Part shown: positions 25,992-33,900 of the stretch, one piece after another
Layout of the letters: each line of letters begins with the position of its first letter
How positions within the stretch are numbered: position 1 is the first letter of the stretch
From: an uncultured Clostridia bacterium
Lineage (GTDB): Bacteria; Bacillota; Clostridia; Oscillospirales; Oscillospiraceae
DNA: 64,000 nucleotides
Reading direction: 5' to 3'
NCBI GenBank assembly: GCA_947173485.1
Contig: CAMWFH010000006.1
Location: forward strand, 1-64,000
Notes under the pieces: generated by a model
Databases searched by the model: none
Told to the model about the DNA's origin: nothing
What the model saw: only the letters and a program-made list of their open reading frames with translations
Program-made: the position numbers and the translations under genes

Positions 25992-27002
25992 TCATAGGCG
26001 GCCCTCCCACAGGATGGCATGGCAGATGCCGGGGATGGTCTCCCCCTGGCAGGAGGAGACCGGGGAGAGCAGCGCCCCTGTAGGGGCGAACAGCAGCTTT
26101 TTCCACTTGCCGTCCTGCAGCCCCCCCAGCAGGTAGCCGTTGAGGACGGAGGCGGCGCAGCCGCAGCCGCTGGCCCCGCAGTGCATATCCTGGCCCTCCC
26201 GGTCGTAGAGGAGCAGGCCGCAGTCTAGGTGGTTGGAGAGGGGGATGCCCTCCGCCTCCATCAGCTCCAGCAGGATCTGGCTGCCCAGGGCCCCCAGGTC
26301 GCCGGTGACCACATGGTCGTAGTCCTCGGGCCGGGTCTTGGTCTCCCGAAAGAAGGCGGACAGGGTGGAGCAGGCCGCCGGAGCCATGGCCGCGCCCATG
26401 TTGTTGGCGTCGGCGATGCCCTTGTCCACGATCTTGCCGCAGGTCACATGGGTGATCCTGGGCCCCTCCCCCTCGCTGGCCAGGATGGTGCAGCCGGCGG
26501 CGGTGGCGGTCCACTGGGCGGTGGGGGTCCGCTGGCTGCCGTAGGGCACCGGCATACGGTACTGCCGTTCGGCGGTGCAGAAGTGGGAGGAGGTCATAGC
26601 CGCCGCCTTCTGCATAAAGCCGCCGCCAAGGCACATGGCGGCCAGGGCCAGACTTTCGCCCATGGTGGAGCAGGCGCCGTAGAGGCCGTAGAAGGGGATG
26701 GCGAAGTCCCGCAGGCCGAAGGAGGTGCCGATGCACTGGTTGAGCAGGTCCCCGGCAAAGACGGCGTCGATGTCCTCCGCCTTCAGCCCGCCCTTCTCCA
26801 GGGCCCGGCCCAGGGCCCGCTTCTGCATGGCGCTCTCCGCCTTCTCCCAGGTCTTTTCACCGAAAAAGCTGTCCTGGTCCAGCTCGTCGAAGTAGGGGGA
26901 CAGGGGGCCGGCCTCCTCCTGCCGGCCGCCGATGTTGGCCCAGCTCACTGCCACGGGGGGCCGCTCCAGCCGGTAGGTCTGCCGTCCAAGCTGTTCGTTC
27001 AT
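25992..27002 (-). CDS. spoVAD: Stage V sporulation protein AD
   Basis: 336 residues; thiolase-fold dipicolinate-binding protein of the SpoVA complex at the spore inner membrane. Conserved blocks: DSFFGEKTWEKAESAMQKRAL, AGDLLNQCIGTSFGLRDFAIPFYGLYGACSTMGESLALAAM (written here only as landmarks around residues 80-130), QYRMPVPYG, and GASGCGCAASV. AAAGGAGGG is upstream of the ATG at 27002. A longer in-frame version would cross the candidate sporulation promoter. spoVAC, which usually precedes it, is not next to it here. Confidence 0.94.
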   Translation of the reverse strand: MNEQLGRQTYRLERPPVAVSWANIGGRQEEAGPLSPYFDELDQDSFFGEKTWEKAESAMQKRALGRALEKGGLKAEDIDAVFAGDLLNQCIGTSFGLRDFAIPFYGLYGACSTMGESLALAAMCLGGGFMQKAAAMTSSHFCTAERQYRMPVPYGSQRTPTAQWTATAAGCTILASEGEGPRITHVTCGKIVDKGIADANNMGAAMAPAACSTLSAFFRETKTRPEDYDHVVTGDLGALGSQILLELMEAEGIPLSNHLDCGLLLYDREGQDMHCGASGCGCAASVLNGYLLGGLQDGKWKKLLFAPTGALLSPVSSCQGETIPGICHAILWEGRL

Positions 27003-27022
27003 GAGATCCCTCCTTTGGGGCA

Positions 27023-27051
27023 TAGTGTGGCCGGAGGGAGAAAAATTATGC
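27023..27051 (-). promoter_or_regulatory. Candidate forespore sigma-G-type promoter of spoVAD
   Basis: Minus strand: GCATA (27051-27047) as -35, 17-base spacer, CACACTA (27029-27023) as -10, compared with the sigma-G consensus GHATR / CATnnTA as I recall it. One mismatch in the -10. The start codon is about 20 bases downstream of the -10. Confidence 0.45.
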
Positions 27052-27131
27052 GGAGCTTTTAGGAGAAGATGGGCCGCGGAGATCAATTTTGCCTGTCTCT
27101 CCCCACCTCCGGCAGGGAGAAACAGGCAGAT

Positions 27132-27431
27132 CTATTGCTGCTGCGTCTCATCAAAAAAATGAATGATCGCTTTGCAATCTCGACATACATACGATGGAAG
27201 TATAGTTTCTTGCCCTCGCACCCAATAAAGTTCACCCAACACAATGCACCCATCTGTTTTGCTTAATCTGCGCAACGACATAAATATACGGAATTTGGGC
27301 AGCCGAGGTAAGAAAAGCAGGCCAAGCCCATCATTCGTATAGAGGACACCTTTCTCTAATTTCTTACCGCAGTAAGGACATCTTTCCTTTTCCAAGCGCC
27401 AATTTTCCTCCATATTCAGAGTTTGCTCCAC
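27132..27431 (-). CDS. Small zinc-ribbon-like protein (DUF6487-like), low GC
   Basis: About 99 residues, cytosolic. Two CxxC knuckles, CPYCGKKLEKG near residue 18 and CRDC near 85, frame a beta-rich middle, as in the DUF6487/PF20097 zinc-ribbon family. The exact role is unknown. The reading frame opens with GTG at 27431, but no ribosome site is seen; an in-frame ATG lies 6 codons later. Base composition is clearly A/T richer than the neighbours, like the next gene, suggesting acquisition from elsewhere. Confidence 0.55.
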   Translation of the reverse strand: MEQTLNMEENWRLEKERCPYCGKKLEKGVLYTNDGLGLLFLPRLPKFRIFMSLRRLSKTDGCIVLGELYWVRGQETILPSYVCRDCKAIIHFFDETQQQ

Positions 27432-27456
27432 ATTTGAAGGTGAAATCTATACTATT

Positions 27457-27501
27457 CCCCGGACGATGGGGTGTGTTCAAGACTAGACCCATCGTCCGGG
27501 G
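27457..27501. repeat. Perfect 14-bp inverted repeat (hairpin) in the low-GC island
   Basis: CCCCGGACGATGGG (27457-27470) / CCCATCGTCCGGGG (27488-27501), 17-base loop, no mismatch, no T-run on either side. It may be a terminator-like structure or a remnant end of a mobile element. The rest of 27432-27627 shows no supported gene. Confidence 0.75.
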
Positions 27502-27627
27502 CGTATTTCAGTATGCTTGCAGGAACCACCCGTTGCATGATCAGCGTGGCGCTGCTGCCGGTAAACTTGATGAAACGGCCTGCGCACCATTTCCTCTGTT
27601 ATCAGATAGGGGTGAAGTAAACCCTAT

Positions 27628-28068
27628 TTAAAAATAAACCCACTTTCCGGCGTATTTAAACGAAATTTCCTCGGTAAAACCTGCGAATTGATACTGCAAT
27701 ACAACAGGGAGCGGATCATCGTAAGAAGCGGTTTTATATTTCAAATCTCTAAAGATTCGCTCATCTGCAATCTCACCCTCATAACGATTAGGAGCCGGGT
27801 TATGACACAGATAGGTCGTAAGTTTAAGTTCAGAAACGGACACTGATTGTGTCAGCAACACACCTCTCCACCCAGAGAGTGCATCAGAATAAATGTAATA
27901 ATGGTGCTCCACTTTATCATACACCATGTCAAGCCAGTGCTCATCTTGCGTAGAACCTGTGATTTCAAAATCAAGTACTGCCTGACAAACATCATAAAGA
28001 CATAAACCAGTACCAATTGTACCTAGTAGATTTATCCATATGATACCATAAATGGGAAGACATGTCAA
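27628..28068 (-). CDS. Hypothetical protein, low GC, uncertain 5' end
   Basis: Open frame of up to 146 residues; not recognised. Tyr/Asp-rich, no signal peptide apparent, resembling orphan immunity or accessory proteins only in general character. The only upstream start is TTG at 28068, which itself is the -35 box of a consensus promoter (28040-28068), so real translation should begin further in. The first in-frame ATG is at codon 48 (27927), which would leave 99 residues (LDMVYDKVEHHYY onward), with no clear ribosome site. It may be a 5'-truncated remnant. Confidence 0.4.
   Translation of the reverse strand: MTCLPIYGIIWINLLGTIGTGLCLYDVCQAVLDFEITGSTQDEHWLDMVYDKVEHHYYIYSDALSGWRGVLLTQSVSVSELKLTTYLCHNPAPNRYEGEIADERIFRDLKYKTASYDDPLPVVLQYQFAGFTEEISFKYAGKWVYF
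28040..28068 (-). promoter_or_regulatory. Consensus-like promoter inside the 5' end of the hypothetical gene
   Basis: Minus strand: perfect -35 TTGACA (28068-28063), 17-base spacer, -10 TATCAT (28045-28040). Confidence 0.6.
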
Positions 28069-28116
28069 GACGGTTTTGCAAAATATTTATGGAATCCGAA
28101 GAGAAAAATTATACGG

Positions 28117-29445
28117 CTAAAAATACCGGTAGGTCTTGCGCTTGCCGATCAAAAAGGCGCTCGTCACCGCCAGAGCCAGGACATCCGCCAGGACGATGGA
28201 GGCCCAGATGCCGTCCAGCTCCCAAAAGACCGGCAGGAGCAGGGCAAGGGCGCCTTGAAAGACCAGGGAGCGCAGGAAGGAGATCGCGGCGGAGACGAAG
28301 CCGTCGTTCAGAGCGGTGAAGAAGGAGGAACCGAAGATGGCGAAGCCGGAGAAGAGGAAGGAGAGGGAGAAGATGGAAAAGGCGTGGGCGGTCATCTCCA
28401 GCAGGCCGCTGTCGTAGCCGGCGAAGAGGATGGCCAGAGGCCGGCCCAGCAGCTCCCCGGCTAGGAACATCGCCGCCGAGAAGATCCCCAGCAGCAAAAC
28501 GCTCTTGCGCAAAAGGCTCTGCAGCTCCCGGCAGTTGCCGGCGCCGAAATGGTAGCTGGCCACCGGGGCCATGCCGACGGAGTAGCCGATGAAGATGGCC
28601 TGGAAGATCAGGCTGACGTACATCAAAACGCCGTAGGCGGCTACGCCGTCCTCCCCGGCGTAGCGCATCAGCTGGAGGTTGTAGAGCATACTCACCAGGG
28701 ACATGGAGATGTTGCTCATCAGCTCCGAGGAGCCGTTGGAGCAGGCTTTCAGCAAAGCGCCGCCGTCGAAGCGGCAGGGGACCAGCCGCAGGAGGCTGTC
28801 GTTCCTCCGGGCAAAATAAAAGAGGGGGATGACGCCCCCGGCCAGCTGGCTCAGGGCCGTGGCCAGGGCCGCGCCGGTCAGTCCCCAGGAGAGGAGGGCC
28901 ACGAACACCCAGTCCAGCACCATATTGGTACACCCCGCCGCCGCGGTGACCGCCAGGCCCAGCTTGGGCTTCCCGGCGGCGGCGAAGAGGCACTGGAAGG
29001 CGTATTGCAGGGTGTAGAAGGGGAGCGCCAAGAGGATGAGGCGGCCATAGCGGACGCTGTCGACGAGCAGCTGGCCCTCCGCGCCCAGAAGGACGGCCAG
29101 CGGACGTAAAAAAACAAGGCCCAGCAGGGCCAGGACCGTGCCGCTGACAGCGGCGGCCCAGATGAGCAGGGAGAAGATCTGATCAGCCTTGTCCCGGTCG
29201 CCCCGCCCCATGGTGGCGGCGATCAGGGCGCTGCCGCCGGTGCCGAACATAAAGCCGGTGCAGCCCAGGACCATCAGGACCGGCATGATGAAGTTCACCG
29301 CGGCGAAGGGGGTCTTGCCCACGAAGTTGGAGACGAAAAAGCCGTCCACCACGCCGTAAACGGAGGTGAACACCAGCATGACGATCGAGGGGAAGGTGAA
29401 GCGCAGCAGGCGGGAGTAGGTGAAGTGGTCAGAAAGCTGTATCAT
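28117..29445 (-). CDS. MATE-family efflux transporter
   Basis: 442 residues, about 12 membrane segments; multidrug and toxin extrusion family, exporting small cations or drugs using a Na+ or H+ gradient. Two homologous halves can be seen: FTFPSIVMLVFTSVYGVVDGFFVS (N-half, near 17) and a C-half starting near residue 240 (NGSSELMSNISMSLVSMLYN). GTGGSALIAATMGRGD and AAGKPKLGL are typical MATE loops. AAAGGAGG lies before the ATG. Own promoter; monocistronic. Substrate unknown. Confidence 0.92.
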   Translation of the reverse strand: MIQLSDHFTYSRLLRFTFPSIVMLVFTSVYGVVDGFFVSNFVGKTPFAAVNFIMPVLMVLGCTGFMFGTGGSALIAATMGRGDRDKADQIFSLLIWAAAVSGTVLALLGLVFLRPLAVLLGAEGQLLVDSVRYGRLILLALPFYTLQYAFQCLFAAAGKPKLGLAVTAAAGCTNMVLDWVFVALLSWGLTGAALATALSQLAGGVIPLFYFARRNDSLLRLVPCRFDGGALLKACSNGSSELMSNISMSLVSMLYNLQLMRYAGEDGVAAYGVLMYVSLIFQAIFIGYSVGMAPVASYHFGAGNCRELQSLLRKSVLLLGIFSAAMFLAGELLGRPLAILFAGYDSGLLEMTAHAFSIFSLSFLFSGFAIFGSSFFTALNDGFVSAAISFLRSLVFQGALALLLPVFWELDGIWASIVLADVLALAVTSAFLIGKRKTYRYF

Positions 29446-29492
29446 GGGGGCGTCCTCCTTTGACAGTATCGGTGTACAGCGCAGTACCGCCT

Positions 29493-29521
29493 ACTATACC
29501 GGAGATCGGCCCTGTTGTCTA
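29493..29521 (-). promoter_or_regulatory. Promoter of the MATE transporter gene
   Basis: Minus strand: -35 TAGACA (29521-29516), 17-base spacer, -10 TATAGT (29498-29493). Confidence 0.65.
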
Positions 29522-29566
29522 TAGCCGATCTCCGAAAGCGGCCTATAGGCCCTTCCGATGGCCCGC

Positions 29567-29595
29567 AAAAAGCGGGAGGGGTCTCCCCCTCCCGC
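29567..29595 (-). terminator. Terminator of the M60-peptidase/SLH operon
   Basis: Minus strand: stem GCGGGAGGGG / CCCCTCCCGC (29595-29572) with a short loop, then TTTTT (29571-29567). Confidence 0.88.
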
Positions 29596-29610
29596 CGAAG
29601 ATAGCTGGGC

Positions 29611-30897
29611 TCAGCTCTTGGTCAGACTGCTGTGGAAGCGCATCAGGACCGTGGCGGCCTCCGCACGGGTGGCGCTGCCCTTGGGGTCCAGGGTGGTCTC
29701 GCTCTTGCCGGTGATCAGGCCGCTGCCGTTAGCCCAGGCCATGGCGTCCTTGGCCCAGCTGGAGACCTTGCCGGCGTCCTGGAAGACGGACAGATCTCCA
29801 ACGGCGGTCAGATCCCGGCCCTTGAACTTGCAGTAGCGGTACAGGATCACCGCCAGCTGCTCCCGGGTGATCTGGTCGTTGGGACCGAAGCGGCCATCAC
29901 CGTAGCCGTCCACGATGCCCGTGGAGGCGGCCCACCGGACGGCGGCGGTATACCACTTGCCGGCGGGGATATCGGTCAGGGGGACGCCGCCGTTATCGGC
30001 AGCGGGCTCGCTCTCCAGCCGGTGGAGGATGGTAACGATCTGGGCCCGGGTGGTGGTGCCGTTGGGGTCAAAGGCCGATTCGCTGACGCCGTTCATCATG
30101 CCGTTCTGGTAGACATAGTCCACCGCTTCCCGGTACCACTTCCCCGCCGGCACGTCCAGGAAGGGGAACTGGGCCGGGGAAAAGACGGCCTTCAGGGTGA
30201 TGGCGGTCGATGGCATGGTGAACCGGTAGCGGCCATCGCTCAGCTTGCTGACGGGGATATTGGCCCCCAGGGCGTCCCGAATGGTCAGACTGGTGAGGAC
30301 GAAGCCAGGGTCCGGCACGGCGGTGAGGGTGACGGCGGTGCCCGCCGCGGCATTGGTGACGTTGGCCTGGAGCACGCCGTTGGACACCCGACCTAGGCCG
30401 CCGACCTCATGGCGGGTGCCGGAGGAGCCGGAGGACCCGCCAGAGGACCCGCCGGAGGAGCCGGACTGCTGGACCGAGATATTTTCATAGGGGGTGCTCT
30501 CCATGCCGTTCAGGTCCACCAGCTTCAGCTCGGTGACCGAGGCGATGGAGCTCCCCGCCGGCAGGGTGCCGATAGGGAGGATCCCGCCGGGGTCCATGGC
30601 GGTCTTGGAGACCATGTAGACGGTCAGGGTGGAGCCCTGCTGGACATAGGTGCAGTAGGTGCCGGGGGCGGTGAACAGGGCGGAGTCGAAGTTGAAGGTC
30701 ACATCCGCGCCGCTGTTCAGGCGCATGGACATCTGTAGGCCGCCGCAGCTGCCGCCTGTCCCGCTGAGGGAGACGGCCAGCCCGTCGGAGACCGTCGAGA
30801 CCCGCAGGACGGGGGCGCCGGCAGCGAAGGCCAGGGGAGCGGCGGAAAGGACCAGGACCGCTGCCAGCAGCAGGGCGAGAAGGCGTTTTTTCAACAT
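29611..30897 (-). CDS. Secreted SLH-domain surface protein with a possible cohesin-like module
   Basis: 428 residues, exported and held on the cell wall. Signal peptide 1-26 (cleavage after AFA-A). Residues 27-142 form a beta-rich module (LQMSMRLNSGADVTFNF, VTELKLVDLNG) whose pattern is reminiscent of a cohesin; this is inference. A Gly/Ser linker follows (145-160), then a bacterial InlB-type beta repeat (about 173-240, PGFVLTSLTIRDALG, MPSTAITLKAVF). Three SLH domains close it: 246-293, 307-354 and 370-420 (FLDVPAGKWYREAV; FGPNDQITREQLAVIL; LDPKGSATRAEAATVL). AAGGAGAG precedes the ATG, 12 bases after the M60 peptidase gene, so the two share an operon. Confidence 0.88.
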   Translation of the reverse strand: MLKKRLLALLLAAVLVLSAAPLAFAAGAPVLRVSTVSDGLAVSLSGTGGSCGGLQMSMRLNSGADVTFNFDSALFTAPGTYCTYVQQGSTLTVYMVSKTAMDPGGILPIGTLPAGSSIASVTELKLVDLNGMESTPYENISVQQSGSSGGSSGGSSGSSGTRHEVGGLGRVSNGVLQANVTNAAAGTAVTLTAVPDPGFVLTSLTIRDALGANIPVSKLSDGRYRFTMPSTAITLKAVFSPAQFPFLDVPAGKWYREAVDYVYQNGMMNGVSESAFDPNGTTTRAQIVTILHRLESEPAADNGGVPLTDIPAGKWYTAAVRWAASTGIVDGYGDGRFGPNDQITREQLAVILYRYCKFKGRDLTAVGDLSVFQDAGKVSSWAKDAMAWANGSGLITGKSETTLDPKGSATRAEAATVLMRFHSSLTKS

Positions 30898-30909
30898 AAG
30901 TATCTCTCC

Positions 30910-33900
30910 TTATCGGCTGCTTTGCAGCGTGATAGTGGTATCCTTGTCCGGGCAGCTGATCCACAGGGTCTCGCTGGTCACCCGGCGATCGGTGCCGCCG
31001 TCAGGCCGGGATGCGCCATGGGGATCGTCGGTGCGGTAGAGCAGGGCGCGGATCTCAAAGGGCAGCTCGGAGGTGACGCCGCTCTCCTTGTTGAGGGCCT
31101 CCTCCGCCTTCATATCGGGGACGAAGATGAAGATGCCGTCACTCAGGTCGCTGACCTGGCCATCGGCGGGGATCTCGGCCAGCAGCAGGGCGTAGCCGTT
31201 CATCGCCCGCTCGATGGTGGTGGCGGACTCGTTGCCCTCGGGGGTGGTGGAATAGCGGGCCTGGACCTCTACGGTGTTGTACACCGGGTCGCCCCGGTAG
31301 GTCCCCAGGATGACCAGGCTGTTGGCGGGGATCTTATCCTCCGCGCCGCTGCCGTAGATGTAGTCCGCTGTCAGATAGCCAACGGTAGCGCCCTCATAGA
31401 AGTCGATCCGGTCGCCGGGGTAGTCCAGCAGTTCCACGGAGGCCCCATCGGGGATGCCGGAGACCTGGACGGTGGCGGCATCATAGGTCCAGATGCGGGT
31501 ATCGTCAGCGTCCGCGCCGGGCTTGGTGAAGTAGCCTACGGTGGAGGAGCCGGAGAGGGTGCCGGTCTTGACCGTGGTCCACTCGGTATCGCTGGCCTTG
31601 GCCTGGATGCGGACGGTGTACGTCCCCTGGAGGCCGCTGCCGGTCACCTTGATGCCTGTGACCGCCACGCTGTCGCTCTTCATGGTGAAGGTGAGGGTGT
31701 CGGTGCCGGTGCCGGAGAGGGTGTAGCTGTCAGAGGGGATGGTCGTGTCGTAGGCGATGCGGACCTGGTCCGCCTGGACGGCATCGCCCATGTTGCCCAG
31801 CAGGTCCACCGGGACGATGGAGTAGGTGTAGGTCAGGTTGTTGGCAGCACCCAGATCGTCGGTGTAGGTATCCTTGGTGGTGAAGGCGATGGGCGTGTCG
31901 TTCCGCCGGATCTCATAGCCCAGGAGGTCCTTGCCGGTGTTCTGGATGGTCAGGGTGACCTTGTTCTCCTGGACGGCGGTCTGGAGGGTCGTGGTCCCAA
32001 AGGAGGGGGTGCCGCCGCCAAGGCGGTAGGTCCGGGAGGCGTCGTTCAGGTACCAGATGGCCCGCGTTTCATCGGGATACTGGGACAAGGTAGTCTTTAC
32101 GCTGTCGCTGAGGGCCATGCCCCAGTGGGTGAAGAACTCGGTCAGGTCTTTGTTCGCCACCTTGGAGGCGATCAGGGCCACCCGCTCATCATAGGTATTG
32201 CCCGTGTACTCGCCGGCCTTCCACAGCTTGAAGAACTGATTATAGAAGGCCAGAGGCTCCGCGGCCTCGTCATAGGCCAGATGGAGCTGCCAGTACATCC
32301 CCAGCTGGACGAACACGTTGCTGGCCGCGCCAGGGCGTTTGGCGGAGACCTTGTCATAGACGCCCTGCCAGATATTGCTCTTGGTCAGGCGGGTGTCCGC
32401 AGCCATATCCCCGCCGTTCCAGGCTTGGACGGCCAGGGAGTAGATGTTGTTGGTGATCTCCGCCTTGCCCAGCTTATCCATGTTGTGGCCGATCTCGTGG
32501 GCGATGCCCCAGCCGAAGAGGCCGTTGGAGCTGGCGTCAGCGGGCTTGCCCCGCACCAGGGCGCTGGTGGAGCCGTAGCCCACGCCGACATGGTTCCCGG
32601 CGGCGTACATGAAGGCGCCGGCGAACATCCGCATATAGCGGATATTCTGACGGGTGGTCATGGGGTAGCGGTAGCCGTCAAAGGCGGCATCGGAGGAGAT
32701 GATGCCCTGGACCTTGTTGCACACGAACAGCTCCTGCTCCCAGGCCAGGACGTTCTGATAGAGGGTATTGACGCTGTCCCCGCTCTTCAGCCCTGCCCAG
32801 GCCTGGTCGGCCGGGATGGACAGCAGCACGCTGGGGGTGGCGATCTCCGTGGCGTTGCGGACGTTGAGGGCCAGGTTGCCGGTAAGGCCCTTCACATGGC
32901 TCTCCAGCTCCTCCACATAGGCGGAGATGGCGCTGTTGCGCTGCTCCTCCGTCTGGTCATACCAGTTGGACAGCTCCAGCACGGGGATGGAGAACACGTT
33001 CCCGCCGGTGCGGACATGGAGCTTGATCTGCTCCGGGTGGCTGCCGGCGTAGGTGATGTAGAGGGGGCCGCCCCGCTCGTCGGTCAGGCTGCCGATCTGG
33101 GGGATGTCGATATAGTTGCGGCCCTCCGTCAGGGGGATAGCCTTGCCCTTCCAGATGCCGGACTCCCCGTAATACTGGGTGGGGACCACATAGACCGGCG
33201 CGTCTGTGGGCAGCTGGGCATAGATCGCCACAGGTGTCCGGGCGGTGGCGCCGGCAGGGGGAGAGGCGACGACGACCGAAACGCCCAGGGGCTGGAGGTC
33301 ACTGGCGGACTGACCGCTGGTGTCCTGCTTGGCGCTGCGGCTCTGGAAGCCGGTGCGGACGGTGCCGCCGCCGGGCTGGCCGGCCAGGAGCTCCCGGGCC
33401 AGGGCCAGCTCGCCCTTGAGCAGGGACGCGTCCAGATAGAAGCTGGTCTTAGCGGTCAGACGGGTCTCCAGCTCGTCGATCTGGGCCGCAGTGACGCCGG
33501 CGCGGAGCTGGGTGAAGGCATCGTCGGCGAAGAGACCGGCGATGTCCGCCGGGAGGCTGTCGCTGTGGTAGAAGGCCATCTCCGACACGCTGACCCGGCA
33601 GCCGTTGCCCTCCCACTCCGCGAGGCTGATCGTCAGGCTCTTGACGCCCTTCACCGGCTGGAAGGGCAGGACCAGGTAGTTCCGGTCCGTCATACCGGGG
33701 GCGCGGTAGCTGCCGGAGAGGAGGACGTTGCCGCCGGCGTCCTTGGCGACGATGGAGTAGGTCTTGAGGGCCTTCTTATGACCGGCGCTCAGGTAGGGCA
33801 CCAGGATCATATAGTTCATATCCTGGGGGGAGGAGAAGGTGTAGGTGATGGCGCTGCTCTTATACCAGCTCTGGGCCACCCAGTAGGTGGAGGCATCGTT

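Noticed and set aside
27434..27631. 65-codon open frame on the plus strand across the perfect hairpin, and a second short frame beside it
   Set aside because: No ribosome site, no recognisable motif, and it runs through the hairpin; most likely non-coding.
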